64,000 bases of DNA from Cynocephalus volans (taxonomy: Eukaryota; Chordata; Mammalia; Dermoptera; Cynocephalidae). Shown piece by piece: positions 9,370-22,009 of this stretch. Location: the NCBI RefSeq assembly GCF_027409185.1, contig NC_084467.1, positions 17,164,501-17,228,500 of the forward strand. The letters are read 5' to 3'. The translations under genes were made by a program, and so were the position numbers. The stretch's first letter is position 1. Each line of letters opens with the position of its first letter. The notes under the pieces are model-generated. The model was not told where the DNA came from and did not search any database. It saw nothing but the letters and a program-made list of their open reading frames with translations.

Positions 9370-10658
9370 TGGGGCAGTTGGTCCCTCACCCCTTAGGGCG
9401 AGGGGGCAATCAGATCCCCAATGTCCCTTCTTTTTGCATTTTGGACAAGGAGTGGTGGGTGGCCTGGGGGTGGGGCAAGCCTTTGCCCAATGCCCTTCCT
9501 TTCCACATTTAAAGCAGGCTCCAGGTGGAGGCTTAGAGGTGGAGGCTGTGGGAGGGCGCCCAGGGGGTTTGATAAGCCAGGCCAACATCTGGAAGTTGGC
9601 GTGGTCGGGCTTTTGTTTTCGACGTTCCTTTTCCTCCTCCCAATTATGAAAAACCTTGAAGGCCACTGACAGGATTTCGGTCTGAGGGGTTGCAGGACCC
9701 TGCTCTAATTTTTTAAGTTTAGTTTTAATGTCAGGGTAGGATTGGGCCAGGAAATAGGTTATAAGCACACGCTGGCCGTCTTCTGCAAAACAGTCTCGAG
9801 CCTGGATTCCCTGGGCTGTGTTATAATCCCAAATAGATTCCTGTTCTGGGACTGCTTGGGGGCCTGGCGGTTGATCTGGATTGGTACGATGGGTGTCAGT
9901 GGCATGGGTTTGGGCTGTATCCCAGACCCTGCGGCGTTCCTCAGGGTGGAGGGTATTGGCTAGGAGCATGAAGATGTCATGATGTGTGAGGCTGTAGGCC
10001 TGCAGGATCCATTGGAATTCTTTAATGTAGGTGGTAGGGTCGGTAGAGAAAGAGCCTAGTCTTTTTTCTAATTCTGTAAGGTCAGCTAGGGAAAAGGGAA
10101 CATGGACCCTAACTACTCCTTCAGCCCCAGCTACCTCACGTAGTGGGGCGATTGTTAAAGGGGTGGGGGACGTCCTCGGGAACGGGTGAAAGGAGGGCTT
10201 AGTGGTTCAGGAGTCGGTGAGGGTAAAGACGGGGGACTGGATGGCGCAGGAGGTGCAGAAGGTGACGTGGATGACGGGGGAGGAGGAGGTCGGTAGGGTG
10301 GGGGTTCATCAGCAGGGTCGAAGGTGGAAGAATCGAGGGGTGACTGTGAAGATGGTTTACAGGCTAAAAGGCAGAGGGTGGGGTTCTGAGCCAAGAGGCG
10401 AAAAGCCTCGATGTAGGGGATCTCCTTCCAGTTTTTTAGGCGCTGGCAGTAGTTAAAGAGGTCTCATAGAATGTTTGGATCTAGTGTGCCCTCAGGGGGC
10501 CATGTGTTTTGATTATCTAAAGGATAATAAAGCCAATCTTGTGTACAGAATTTGGTGAGGAGTTTGGGCTCAATATCCGGCCTGAGGGAAAGGTTGGTGA
10601 GGTTTTTCAGAACGCACTGAAGTGGATAGTCCCCTAGGGAGGAGGAGGAAGCGCCCAT
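9370..10658 (-). pseudogene. Gag remnant (matrix, Pro-rich region, capsid, nucleocapsid), broken
   Basis: The likely start at 10658 encodes Met-Gly-Ala-Ser-Ser-Ser, a myristoylation-type matrix N-terminus, but a TGA ends that frame at 10464. A Pro/Ser-rich block (10155-10394) matches the linker between matrix and capsid. Capsid sequence follows, and the last frame (9969 down to 9370) ends in two nucleocapsid zinc knuckles, C-F-K-C...H...C and C-P-K-C...H...C. Two knuckles rather than one is a feature of several class I ERV lineages. It then meets a TAG amber codon. Frame changes make it non-functional. Confidence 0.85.
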
Positions 10659-11277
10659 TCTGGTCTCTTAATGGGAATTTAGACAGAAATCGGACAGAGG
10701 TTAGTGATAAGACAGATCCTTCGGCCGGTTGGGAAAGGCGGGATCCTACAGGACGTCCCCAGTAGGTCACGTCAGTCCCGGCAGGTTCAGGTACGAACCA
10801 GGAGGAGAGAAGGGATGTGTGGGTCGTCACTCAGACCTTCACTTCTCTAGGGCAAAAGCCCGGTGCCTGAAGGAACCTAGCGCTAGGAATTTCTGCTCGG
10901 GTCCCAGACCTGGGAGGTGGAGAGAAGAGAGTGGTGGACAGGAGGGTGAAAGAGAGAAGGAGAGAACAGAATGGGGCTTTTAACCTCCAAAAATGAAAGT
11001 AAAAGTTTACTGGGGCTTTGGAACCTGTTATAGTTTGGGAATTTATGGTGGTCGTGAAGACCGTGGTGGGGTGGGGTATGGGCATTAGGGGCTACCGGAC
11101 GATCACGGCTAGACTCCCTGTGGTATCCTGAAAAAGGGCTGTTGCCCTTTAGGAAAGGGGGCTTACCTAATGATGAGCCGGTGTTGAGCGGAAGGAGCCA
11201 GCGCCGAAAAGAATGGACGAGGGTGGACCGTCAGTGGTGAGCGGTGGAAGGGAGGCCGGTCCTGGCGGGACAGAGTT

Positions 11278-11470
11278 CCCGAGGGATGACTCGAAAAGTG
11301 TTGCCGCTGCGATTTGAAAAGTGTTGCCGCCCGAGGGAGCCCCGAAGGGTGACTCGGAAAGTGTTGCTGCTGTGATTCGAAAAGTGTTGCCACTTGAGGG
11401 AGCCCCAAGGAGCGACTTGGAAAGTGTTGCCGCTGTGATCCGAAAAGCGTCGCCGCTCGAGGGGAACTCC
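11278..11470 (-). repeat. Three tandem 63-bp repeats in the provirus leader
   Basis: The motif gactcgaaaagtgttgccgc recurs at 11288, 11351 and 11414, exactly 63 bp apart. Each period contains a second internal 'gaaaagtgttgccgc'-like copy, so the unit is itself a doubled ~30-bp sequence. The period is a multiple of three and leaves an open frame across the array. It lies between primer site and gag. Confidence 0.85.
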
Positions 11471-11471
11471 G

Positions 11472-11489
11472 TCCTGGGTTTTGGCACCA
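11472..11489 (-). other. Primer-binding site, tRNA-Phe type
   Basis: Read on the minus strand the 18 bases are TGGTGCCAAAACCCAGGA, two bases from the complement of the tRNA-Phe 3' end (TGGTGCCGAAACCCGGGA). Both differences are G-to-A changes at CpG positions. It sits 2 nt inside the 5' LTR. Confidence 0.85.
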
Positions 11490-11491
11490 AA

Positions 11492-11773
11492 TGAAAGGAC
11501 GAGTCGACAACAGTTGACGATCCATCAGAGAGAGCTCATTTATTAGGCAGCACTCACACATATATATAGAGCTTTAAGGGAAAGCTGATTGGTTTAAAAT
11601 ACACACCCTATTTAGCATACTGCATGGGGCTTGGGGTGAGCTGATTGGCATGTGATTCGTGCTGGCGGGAAGGAGAATGCGGAAGAGAAGGGCAACCAGC
11701 GCCATGATGGGGTGTGGCCGAGAAGGGCTTATGTGATCAGGGTATGATCCCTTGGGGCATTTGGGTTCTTACA
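11492..11773 (-). repeat. 5' LTR of the class I provirus
   Basis: A 282-bp copy of the LTR at 4851-5129 with the same CCAAT, TATATATA and AATAAA (11539-11544) signals on the minus strand. The outer flank begins with tctac, matching the other side. Confidence 0.93.
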
Positions 11774-11900
11774 TCTACTTTAGTATATGAATTATACATT
11801 TGAACTTAAATGACATTGTCTTGAAAACTAATTGTTATGAAGAGGAACGGCCTAAACATATAATCATGATAATTGATGTTGGTGTGAAAACAGATATTAT

Positions 11901-12085
11901 GGTCCGGGCCAGCCTGTGCCTCACTCGGGAGAGTGCGGTGCTGATAACACCAAGGCCACAGATTTGGATCCTATATAGGGATGGCTGGTTGGCTCACTGG
12001 CTGAGCATGGTGCTGATAACACTAAGCCAAGGGTTGAGATCCCCTTACCAGTCATCTTTAAAAAAAAAAAGAAAGAAAAGAAAAC
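11901..12085 (+). mobile_element. Dimeric tRNA-derived SINE (CYN-like)
   Basis: Two head-to-tail units ('ggtgctgataacaccaaggc' then 'ggtgctgataacactaagcc') joined by the 'tatatagggatggctggtt' linker and ending in an A-rich tail. Confidence 0.85.
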
Positions 12086-12239
12086 ACATGTTACACTTCT
12101 CTCTGTATGATGGAGATGCAAATAAGGATTACTCAAAGCACCATGAATGTGATGAGAAGCCCAAAGGGACTGCACCTCAGCAACTCCTCTGTTAGAAGGA
12201 GAAAACTGGGTACAGCCCTGATTCAAAGTTATCTTCTGT

Positions 12240-12900
12240 TTTCTATTGTAAAGACAAGGAAGTTTCACAAGAAAAATCAGTTGATTCAATCATTACAAAA
12301 GGACACAAAGACATGGGCAGTATTAGAAAAGTTATCTAAGGCTAAGTATAGCTTAACTATGGAAACTACTAACATCAGTAAAATTAACAATGTGACATTC
12401 CAAAGTACAATTTGTGAAAAACTAAGTTGATCAAACTGCACTCATTATCTAAAGTATAACCTCTCCTTAAGCAAAAGTTACATTCTTATGATAAAATCTA
12501 AGTATGATTATCTCTAAAGTTTCCCCCAACAGACATCTTGCCCCTAACAAACTTTTTTTCACAACTTTACCTTCAGCAATTCTTAAAATCCCTTAACAGG
12601 ATCAGTGTGACAACCACCTGTTAGCTCTAAAATCATTAAAGTGTACAATCCCATACCTAAGCAGTGTTTAGAATTGATTAGATGTGCTGTTGCCCTCTGG
12701 CTGTAGACTGTCACCTCCTACCCAAGGGTTTTTGCCCCATACATGTATTTACCTAAAAACCCTATTCTAAAAATCAAATGAGAATCAGGATTTCTAACCT
12801 TCCACAGACAGATGAAATACAAAGTTGGCATTTAGCTGCTCAAATGTAAAAAACGTTTTCTGTTTTCTTTGTTAAAATAAACCATATCTCTAATCTCAAG
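12240..12900 (+). repeat. Unclassified old interspersed repeat (related to 46390-46900)
   Basis: The segment around 12345-12430 aligns by eye with 46528-46608: both contain 'taacatcagt.aaat', 'tgacattcca' and 'caatttg..aaa'. Flanking parts also correspond loosely. It looks like one repeat family in the same orientation; I cannot name it. Confidence 0.45.
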
Positions 12901-14280
12901 GGAAAATGGTAATAACTAAAGTCTAGGTTATTTAGCTGCCATCCTGAAAAAATTATTGCTATTTTTCAAAGACTAGATGAAATTTATTTCTCTAATACAT
13001 TTCCTTTTTTCTTTTTCTTAAACTATGTGGTGTAGGAGGAATTCACCAGCACTATCTCTGTGCAGTATATACTCTAGAGTAATGCTTCCCAACCCTTTTC
13101 AAATGAAGGCAAACAGAAAAACGTTTGTATGGCCACCTGGGGTAAATGGAGAAGCTGCTGTTGGCTGGCTAGAGGTGCTGCAGACCCCAGATGCCAGGAG
13201 AGCTGGGGGATCAATGTGTCAGGCACACCTGTGTCTATTCTCTGTGTCTCAGGTGGGAATCTGAAGCCATGTGCTGTTGGATATAAAGAAACAGTCATAC
13301 TTTAAAAGTTAAAAGATTATTTGTTACTTTTTGTGGAAAGAGAAGAGCTATGTGAGAACAGATCTAATGAGCAACAGATGAAATCAGAGGGAGAGCTGGA
13401 GGTGGAATAAAAGAATACTGTGTGGATCAGTATTAAGGAGTATGAGAAAAGAAGATAAATTTGGTAGAAAAAAGCATAAGCAAGATTTCAGCTACAATCC
13501 ATTTGCTTTGTTGGTAGGCAGTTTAGGAATATTTGTAATATTTTTGGTTTGTTTAAAAGCAGATGAAAAAGAATGGGAAGTAAATGAATGAAGTTTCTTA
13601 GAAAACTATGATCTCTGGTTTCAGAGATTTTCATGATAATACAATTTCACTGTAGCTACTAGTATTTGTTTCACTAGCAGAATGCTGTTTGATAGGATTT
13701 AGATCCGTTCTGAAATAGAATTATATCATCTATATCATTTATTTCTCAGAAAACCATATTTTTTGTAGGATTTTAATTAGTAAGATTTTAAAATAATTAG
13801 ATTTTAAAATGTAAATTTTCAGTTTTCAGATAAGTTAAAAAAATGGATATGTGCTATAAATATCAATGCTAGGGTTTAAATCAATATGTAATACTCTCAT
13901 TTGTTTCAGAAAAGTGTACAAATAGTATTCCTAAAATAAAGCAAATTCAGCAAAATGTTATATGAACTGCGTTCTCTAAAGTGACTGGATTTGATAGTAG
14001 AGAAAAGTGGTCCTGATTTTATTTTTTCTCTCTAATCCCACAATCAGACTAGTTGTTCATTGGGTTGGTAAGGAAGATTTGTGAAAGTGGGTCATTCTTC
14101 TCTTAATTCCCACAGTGCTTCTTCTTTCATGTATCCTTAGTATGAAAATGGGGTACTTCAGGGGCAAATGTATTTCAAATGAAAATAAGTTTACTTTTAG
14201 TGTATTTTGCATTAGTGTGAATATGGTGTTTTCTTTTTTGATACCACTTCTTTTTATTTTTTATTTTTTGACACCACTTC
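12901..14280. other. Unique or unrecognised AT-rich sequence
   Basis: No coding frame, splice-bounded exon or clear repeat signature is visible. A piece around 13080-13260 has the look of an old repeat but cannot be classed. Confidence 0.4.
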
Positions 14281-14299
14281 TAACAATTCAATTCTGAAA

Positions 14300-14850
14300 C
14301 TAACTCCCCCCCTCCCCATGCAGGTTAAGGGTCTCAGACCTACAAGACTGACCACATTTTACGCACCAGCTGCAAATGAGGTGCCTGGGCTACCCACATC
14401 TCTGCCCAGTCGACTACAAATTCTAGGGTTCCCATGATCCTCCTCAGGTTTGATAATTGGCTAGAACAACTCATAGGACTCAGAAACACATCTGACTTAT
14501 GTTTTCTTCTTTATTACAAAGGAGACAGCTCAGGAACAGCTAAATGGAAGATACATAGGGTAAGGTATGGGGTTGGGGGAGATTCCACTCTGAGTACGTC
14601 AGGCTCCCAGCACCTCAGGAGATAGAGCTCCAACTCTAGCCCCCTTTTCCTCCCTGGAGGTTGGTGAATGGGGCTGAATGGTCTTTATGATAACCAACCC
14701 ATCCTGAGGCTATCTCAGGACCCCACAAAAGTCACTTTATTAGCATAAATTTACATGTGATTTTGTTATGAATAACACTCAGGAAATTCCCAGGGTTTTA
14801 GGAGCCGTGTGCTAGGAACTGGGGACGGAGATCAACTATTTTTACCAGAG
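14300..14850 (+). repeat. Old ERVL/MaLR-type LTR
   Basis: Contains the recognisable run 'ctagaacaactcataggact', 'ttctttattacaaagga', 'acagctcaggaacagct' and 'tacatagggtaaggta', which I associate with ancient mammalian ERVL-class LTRs. The subfamily is not certain. Confidence 0.55.
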
Positions 14851-16269
14851 TGAATTACCAAAAATTTGACATGCCTTTTAATCATATAATTTACTATTAA
14901 TACTTGGCATAGATTTATGAAGTGTATAATGATCTGAAAATATAATTTCTTTGCGAAACACACTTACTAGCAAATACTTAATCTCAAATCTCTTCATATG
15001 CTTTATGTGCCTTGTGCCTGGAATTAATGGAACATAGGGTATCTGTTAGCTGGGAGCTTTCCCTTTCCCATACAAATCCTTTTCCCAGGGATTGTGGTGG
15101 AGTTTAGTTGGCAGCCAGCCAATAATAATACTAAATCTATAGCTCATGGACTCCACAAAACTTTATGGGTTTTAACTCTTGAGATTCTCAGAGGGTAATT
15201 GGACCCCCAAAATGTTAAGAACCTAGAAGATATGGGTATTGTGGTCGTCTAGTGGAGGGATAGATATTAAGAAGGAAGGTGGAAGGATACATCTTACTTC
15301 ACCATTTTATTCCCTGTGATTGGCAAAATCATTTCTTATGCTGTTTAAGTTGCCCAATCCAAGTCTAAGTTGTGGTATAAATGAACTTCAGTATTAAGGA
15401 AGGATAGTATTGAGTTATTGGTGCAAAATAACTTTTCTAGCCACTTTGGATTGTTGTGGAACAAACTTGGCAAGAAAGGCTCCAGACGCTCAGAAGATAG
15501 GAGAGTCAGAAGGTTTCTTACGCCAGGGACCCAGGTGGACTCGCATACTGAGAATCCTGGGACCCTGAACATGAGTTTGACAGGGTATTTATAGGCCATA
15601 AACTTAGGTTTAATCTTGTATCTTAGACAAACAGCTGTTGGTTTTAGTTTTTCCTTACTCATATGACTTACAGCAAACAGGCAACATTAGAAACGCAAGC
15701 AGGGCAGGCTGGCAAGATTGCAAAGGCAGAAATGCCTGCAAGCAGTTGATTATTAACTAGGCAGAATTCTGGGGGCCCTCGGAGATAAGCACATTTAGTT
15801 ATACAGGCATTTCACAAGTCGGTTAAAATTTTAATTTTTGAATTTTCTCACCAGGATAGCAAAATGAACTAGTAATTGGTTTAATTGGTAGTATGTATAC
15901 TCTTTCCTGCCGTAGTGATTTGACATTATTGCAACAGTATGTTAACATAGGATATACAAACGTGTCTGGCCTCATTTCCTCCATGTTCTTGAAGCTGGCA
16001 TTGTATGCGTATATAGTAAATGCACAGTGTCTCTCCAGATCATCACCGACCCACACCCCAGTCTGTGGATCATCTGGTGATATTTTATACGTGAATTAAT
16101 TAATTATTAATACATGCCAAATGCTTTGCAGGATAGTCTTAATTAAATTGGAACTTGACTCTCCAACGGCCACCTGTGTAATGTTAGCTCTAAATTTGGT
16201 TACATTCCTGGTAAGAACAGTCAGTAGTATATTTACTTTGAAGATCAAAATTTACATATTCTTTTCTTT

Positions 16270-16443
16270 TCCTTTTTTTTTTTTTTAAAGATGACCACTA
16301 AGGGGATCTTAACCCTTGACTTGGTGTTGTTAGCACCACACTCTCCCAAGTGAGCTAAACGGCCATCCCTATATAGGGATCCGAACCCATGGCCTTGATG
16401 TTATCAGCACTACACTCTCCCAAGTGAGCCACAGGCTGGCCCT
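16270..16443 (-). mobile_element. Dimeric tRNA-derived SINE (CYN-like)
   Basis: An antisense dimer with poly-T at left and the 'gagccacaggctggcc' head at right. Confidence 0.85.
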
Positions 16444-16514
16444 TACATGTTTTTTGAAGCGATTTGGAGTTGTTCTTTTAAAATTCCTTATATTGACTTA
16501 GAGCTGCCTTTACT

Positions 16515-16712
16515 CATTCAAGACTAATAGCTAGCACTAAGCAGTTACTGTATAGCAAGCTCTGTTTTAATTTCTTTATCTTCATTTTTAGAGAAGGGAA
16601 AACTGAGCCATAGAGAGGTCATGTATCTTGCCCTGCGTTGTATAGCTAGAGTGTGGTGTAAAGCCAGTCTGACTCCAGAATCCAGGCTCGTTTCCAACCA
16701 ATTGCTGTACAG
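16515..16712 (-). repeat. MIR SINE
   Basis: Antisense MIR pattern: 'gaaaactgagccatagagag', 'tatagctagagt' and 'cagtctgactccagaatcc'. Confidence 0.75.
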
Positions 16713-17245
16713 TTGGTTGGGAAGCCTAAAAAATGGAAGATTCGTGGGTAAATAGAAAGGGGAAGAATAAACTCTATCTTACTAATTCTCTCTTCCTGCC
16801 TTCCTGCTACCAATAAAATTAAGTGTAGTAGTTTTCTGTAGGGTGAAGAAACAGGAAGTGAACTTAACTCCTATTTCCTGCTTCTTTATTTCTGCCTTCC
16901 TTATTTCTTTATTGCCAGCCACTCTCATAGGTATATATTTGCCACTCCATTACCAATGATCATGTGTGTTTTTATCAATGTCACTTGTCAGGAGAAGTAG
17001 TATAGTGAAATGTTGAACAGCAGAGACTTGAGAGTCAGACTGCTTGGCTTTATTTTTATGTTTATTTTTATTTTATTTTACTTTATTTTGTCGATATACA
17101 ATGTGGTTGATTATTGTGGCCAGTTACAGAAACCTGCCTCCCTCCTCCCTCTCCCCTCTCCCTCCCAACAATGTCCTTTCTGTTTGCTTGTTGTATCAAT
17201 TTCAAGGAATTGCAATTGTTATGTCTTCTTCTGCCCCCCCCCCGG

Positions 17246-17248
<3 letters not shown>

Positions 17249-17294
<46 letters not shown>

Positions 17295-17299
17295 TGTAT
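17249..17299 (+). repeat. (TG)n tract in L1 3' UTR
   Basis: A C-rich run followed by about 20 GT units, inside the 3' UTR of the minus-strand L1. Confidence 0.9.
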
Positions 17300-17395
17300 T
17301 TATTTATTTTTAGCTCCCACAAATAACTGAGAACATGTGATATTTCTCTTTCTGTGCCTGACTTGTTTCACTTAATATAATTCTCTCTACGTCCA

Positions 17396-20300
17396 TCATG
17401 TCTTTGCAAATGGCAGTATTTCATTCTTTTTAATAGCTGAGTAGTATTTCATTGTGTAGATATAGCACAGTTTCCGTATGCACTCATCTGATGATAGAAA
17501 TTTGGGCTGGTTCCAACACTTAGCTATTGTAAAGAGTGCTGCGATGAACATTGGGGAACAGGTATACCTTTGACTTGATGATTTCCATTCCGCTGCGTAT
17601 GTTCCCAGCAATGGGATAGCTGGGTCATATGGTAGAGATATCTGCAATTGTTTGAGGAACCTCCATACCATTTTCCATAGAGGCTGCACCATTTTGCAGT
17701 CCCACCAACAATGTATGAGAGTTCCTTTTCCTCCGTAACCTCACCAGCATTTATTGTTCAGAGTCTTTTGGATTTTAGCCATCCTAACTGGGGTGAGATG
17801 GTATCTCAGTGTAGTTTTGATTTGCATTTCCCGGATGCTGAGTGATGTTCAGCATTTTTTCATATGTCCGTTGGCCATTTGTATATCTTCCTTAGAGAAA
17901 TGCCTACTTAGCTCTTTTGCCTATTTTTTAATTGGGTTGCTTGTTTTTTTCTTGTAAAGTTGTTTGAGTTCCTTGTATATTCTGGATATTAATCCTTTGT
18001 CAGATGTATATTTTGCAAATATTTTCTCCCACTCTGTTGGTTGTCTTTTAACTCTGTTAATTGTTTCTTTTGCTGTGCGGAAGCTCTTTAGTTTGATATA
18101 ATCACAATTGTTTATTTTTCCTTTGGTTGCCCGTGCTTTTGGGGTCATATTCATGAAGTCTGTGTCCAGTCCTATTTCCTGAAGTGTCTCTCCTATGTTT
18201 TCTTTAAGAAGTTTTATTGTTTCAGGGTGTATATCTAATTCTTTAATCGATTTTGAGTTGACTTTAGTGTATGGTGAAAGGTATGGGTCTAGTTTCATTC
18301 TCCTGCATATTGATATCCAATTCTCTCAGCAACATTTGCTAAAGAGGCAGTCTCTTCCCCAGTGTATAGGATTGTTGTCTTTGTCAAAGATCAGATGGCT
18401 GTAGGTGTGAGGGTTGATTTCTGGATTCCCTATTCTATTCCATTGATCGGTGTGTCTGTTTTTATGCCAGTACCGGACTGTTTTGGTTATTATAGCTTTG
18501 TAGTATAGTTTAAAGTCAAGTAGTGTTATGCCTCCAGCTTTATTTTTTTTGCCCAGCGTTGCTTTGGCTATGTGTGGTCTTTTGTTATTCCATATAAATG
18601 TCTGGATAATTCTTTCCATTTCTGAGGAAAATGTCATTGGAATTTTGATGGGGATTGCATTGAATTTGTATATCACTTTGGGTAGTATGGACATTTTCAC
18701 TATGTTGATTCTTCCAATCCAAGAGCATGGGATATCTTTCCATCTTCTTGTATCTTCTCTAATTTCTCTCAGCAGTGGTTTGTAGTTCTCATTATAGAGA
18801 TTTTTCACATCCTTGGTTAACTCAATTCCTAAGTATTTTATTTTTTTGGTGGCTATTGTAAATGGGCAGGCTTTCTTTATTTCTCATTCTACATGTTCAC
18901 TATTGGAGAAAAGAAATGCTACTGATTTTTGTGTGTTGATTTTGTATCCTGCTACTGTGCTGAAATCCTTTATCACCTCCAAGAGTTTTTTTGTACAAGC
19001 TTTAGGCTGTTCGAGATATAGGATCATGTCATCTGCAGACAGGGACAGTTTGCCTTCATCTTTTCCAATCTGGATGCCCTTTATTTCCTTCTCTTCTCTG
19101 ATTGCTCTGGCTAGTACTTCCAACACTATGTTGAATAGGAGTGGTGAGAGTGGGCATCCTTGTCTAGTTCCTGTTCTTAAAGGGATAGCTTTCAGCTTTT
19201 CCCCATTCAGGATGATATTGGCAGTGGGTTTGTCATATATGGCTTTAATTACATTGAGATAATCTCCATCTATACCTAACTTATAGAGCTCTGGTCTTTG
19301 TCATGAACGAATGTTGAATTTTATCAAAGGCTTTTTCAGCATCTATAGAGATAACCATATGGTCCTTGTGTTTGATTTTATTAATATGGTGTATCACATT
19401 TATTATTTGCGTATGTTGAACCAACCTTGCATCACTGCGATGAATCCCACTTGACCGTGGTGAATAATTTTACGTATGTGTTGCTGTATTCTGTTTGCTA
19501 GTATTTTAGTGAGGATTTTTGCATCTATATTCATCAAGGATATCAGCCTGTAGTTTTCTTTTCTGGTTGTATCTTTATCTGATTTTGGTATCAGGATGAT
19601 GTTTGCTTCATAGGATGAGTTTGGGAGATTTGCGTTTGGTTCAATCTTTTGGAATAGTTTGTAAAGAATTGGTGTCAATTCCTCTTTGAATGTTTGGTAA
19701 AATTCTGCTGTGAATCCATCTGGTCCTGGGTATTTCTTTGTTGGGAGCCTTGTGATAACAGCTTCAGTCTCCTTTATTGTTATTGGTCTCTTCAGATTTT
19801 CTATGTCTTCATGGCTCAGTTTTGGGAGCTTTTGTGTGTCCAGAAATTTACCATTTCCTCCAGATTTTCAAATTTGTTGGTGTATAGTTGTTTATAGTAG
19901 TCTCTAATGATTCCTTATATTTCAGATGTATCAGTTGTAATATTGCCTTTTTCATTTCTAAGTTTTGTTATTTGAATCTTCTCCTTTTTTTTTTTTGTTA
20001 GCCATGCTAATGGTTTGTCAATTTTATTTATCTTTTCAAAAAACCAACTTTTAGATTCATTGATCCTTTGTATTGTTTTTTGGGTTTCAATTTCATCAAG
20101 TTCTGCTCTGATCTTAATGATTTCATTCCGTCTGCTAACTTTAGGTTTGGATTGTTCTTGTTTTTCTAGTTCTTTAAGGTGAAGTGTTAGGTTGTTCACT
20201 TGCCATCTTTCCATTCTTCTGAAGTGAGCATTTAATGCAATAAATTTCCCCCTTAGTACTGCTTTTGCAGTATCCCACTGGTTTTGGTATGATGTATCAT

Positions 20301-21138
20301 TATTTTAATTAGTTTCAATAAATTTTTTGATTTCCTGCTTGATTTCTTCTTGGACCCATATGTCATTGAGTAGAATGCTGTTTAATTTCCATGTGTTTGT
20401 ATAGTTTCCAGAATTTCATTTGTTATTGATTTCTAATTTTAATCCATTGTGGTCTGAGAAAATACATGGGATAATTCCAATTTTTTTGAACTTGTTGAGA
20501 CTTGATTTGTGACCTAATATGTGATCTATCCTTGAGAATGATCCATGTGCCAACAAGAAGAATGAATATTCTGAGGTTGTTGGATGGAATGTTCTGTAGA
20601 TATCTGCCAAGTCCAATTGGTCTAGAGTATTGTTTAGATCTTGTGTTTCTCTGCCTATTCTTTGCCTCGATGATCTGTCCAATATTGACAGTGGGGTGTT
20701 CAGGTCCCCTGCTATTATGGTATTAGTGTCTATTTCCTTCTTTAGGTCTAATAGAGTTTGTTTTATAAATCTGGCTGCTCCCACATTGGGTGCATACATA
20801 TTTATGATTGTTATGTCTTCTTGATGCATCAGTCCTTTTATCATTATGTACTGTCCTTCATTGTCTCTTTCTATGGTTTTTAGTTTAAAGTCTGTTTTAT
20901 CAGATATAAGAATAGCTACTCCAGCTCGTTTTTCTTTTCTGTTTGCATGGTAAATCTTTTTCCACCCTTTCACTCTTAGTCTATGTGAGTCTTTATGGGT
21001 GAGGTGGGTTTCTTGAAGTCAGCATATAGTTGGGTCCTCCTTTTTAATCCAGTGAGCCAGTCTGTGTCTTTTGATTGGGGAATTTAAGCCTTTTACATTG
21101 AGAGTTGTTATTGTAAAATGTTGATTTATTCCTAGCAT
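17396..21138 (-). pseudogene. L1 ORF2 (endonuclease-reverse transcriptase), broken
   Basis: The start codon at 21138 opens an N-terminal stretch with 'TLNVKGLN' and 'IKRHRLA'. The endonuclease domain follows (about 20416-20973), with 'INMYAPN', 'AGDLNT' and the C-terminal 'RIDHILGH' and 'SDHNGLKL' motifs. Reverse transcriptase pieces include '[21 protein letters not shown]' region residues (about 19450-19600) and the catalytic box as S-A-D-D-M (about 19035-19050). The C-terminal end has 'WKMVWRFLK' and 'MKYYSAIKKNEI'. Full-length ORF2 is normally a single frame of about 1275 codons; here it is split into at least seven frames. Confidence 0.9.
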
Positions 21139-21199
21139 TTTATTGATTATTGTTTGGTTGTCTTAGGTGTCTTTTGTTCCTTTCTTTCTGATCTCAAAA

Positions 21200-21655
<456 letters not shown>

Positions 21656-22009
21656 TTATATACAGTGTGGGAGGCTGCAAGAGCAAGAGGCAAGCTTGGA
21701 GGCCCCCACGTCCTGCAGTGGAGACCCTGCCCAAGCCTGGCTCCAGCCCGGACCTCTGACACCACCAGCAGAGTGGCAGGTAGCAGACCCAAAGGTAGGA
21801 AAATTCCCTTGGGCTTGGCCTGGGCCCAAGATCCTAAGAGGCAAGGGCTGAACCCTGGACCCAGTGGGCTAAAGCCTGCCCTCCGTGCCCAGCCTGGCAG
21901 AGTTTAGCTGCTCTGCCCCAGAAACTCGGGCACCGTCTTCACCCCTGAAACCACCACCAGCAGTTCAATAAACGCCAAGCAGCCTGTACAGGCAGGGAGG
22001 GGAGCTGGG

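Larger units (their letters stand above)
4851..11773 (-). mobile_element. Class I (gammaretrovirus-like) endogenous provirus, tRNA-Phe primer type
   Basis: This is a complete LTR-to-LTR provirus of about 6.9 kb on the minus strand, flanked by the 5-bp duplication tctac (4846-4850 and 11774-11778). From right to left it holds the 5' LTR, primer-binding site, repeat-bearing leader, gag with two CCHC knuckles, protease, reverse transcriptase, RNase H, integrase, a shortened env, a polypurine tract and the 3' LTR. Gag and protease share one frame separated by an amber codon, the gammaretroviral plan. Many frameshifts and stops inactivate it. The two LTRs differ at roughly 20 positions plus a few small indels by eye, so it is not a very recent insertion. 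It is described only as a fossil; no gene in it is intact. Confidence 0.92.
17050..21197 (-). mobile_element. L1 retrotransposon, 5'-truncated just upstream of ORF2
   Basis: About 4.1 kb on the minus strand. The left end is the 3' UTR with a T/A-rich tail copy, a C-rich run and a (TG)n tract. The rest is ORF2. The sequence ends about 60 bp upstream of the ORF2 start codon (21138), so ORF1 and the 5' UTR are missing. Frameshifts and stops occur throughout ORF2, so the copy is dead. The truncation edge lies next to the CDC42-like exon segment that starts by about 21200. Confidence 0.93.

Noticed and set aside
11163-11561. A 132-codon minus-strand frame over the provirus leader
   Set aside because: Open only because the 63-bp repeat is a multiple of three; it starts inside the LTR and has no known protein counterpart. 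Kept as a finding about the repeat, not as a gene.
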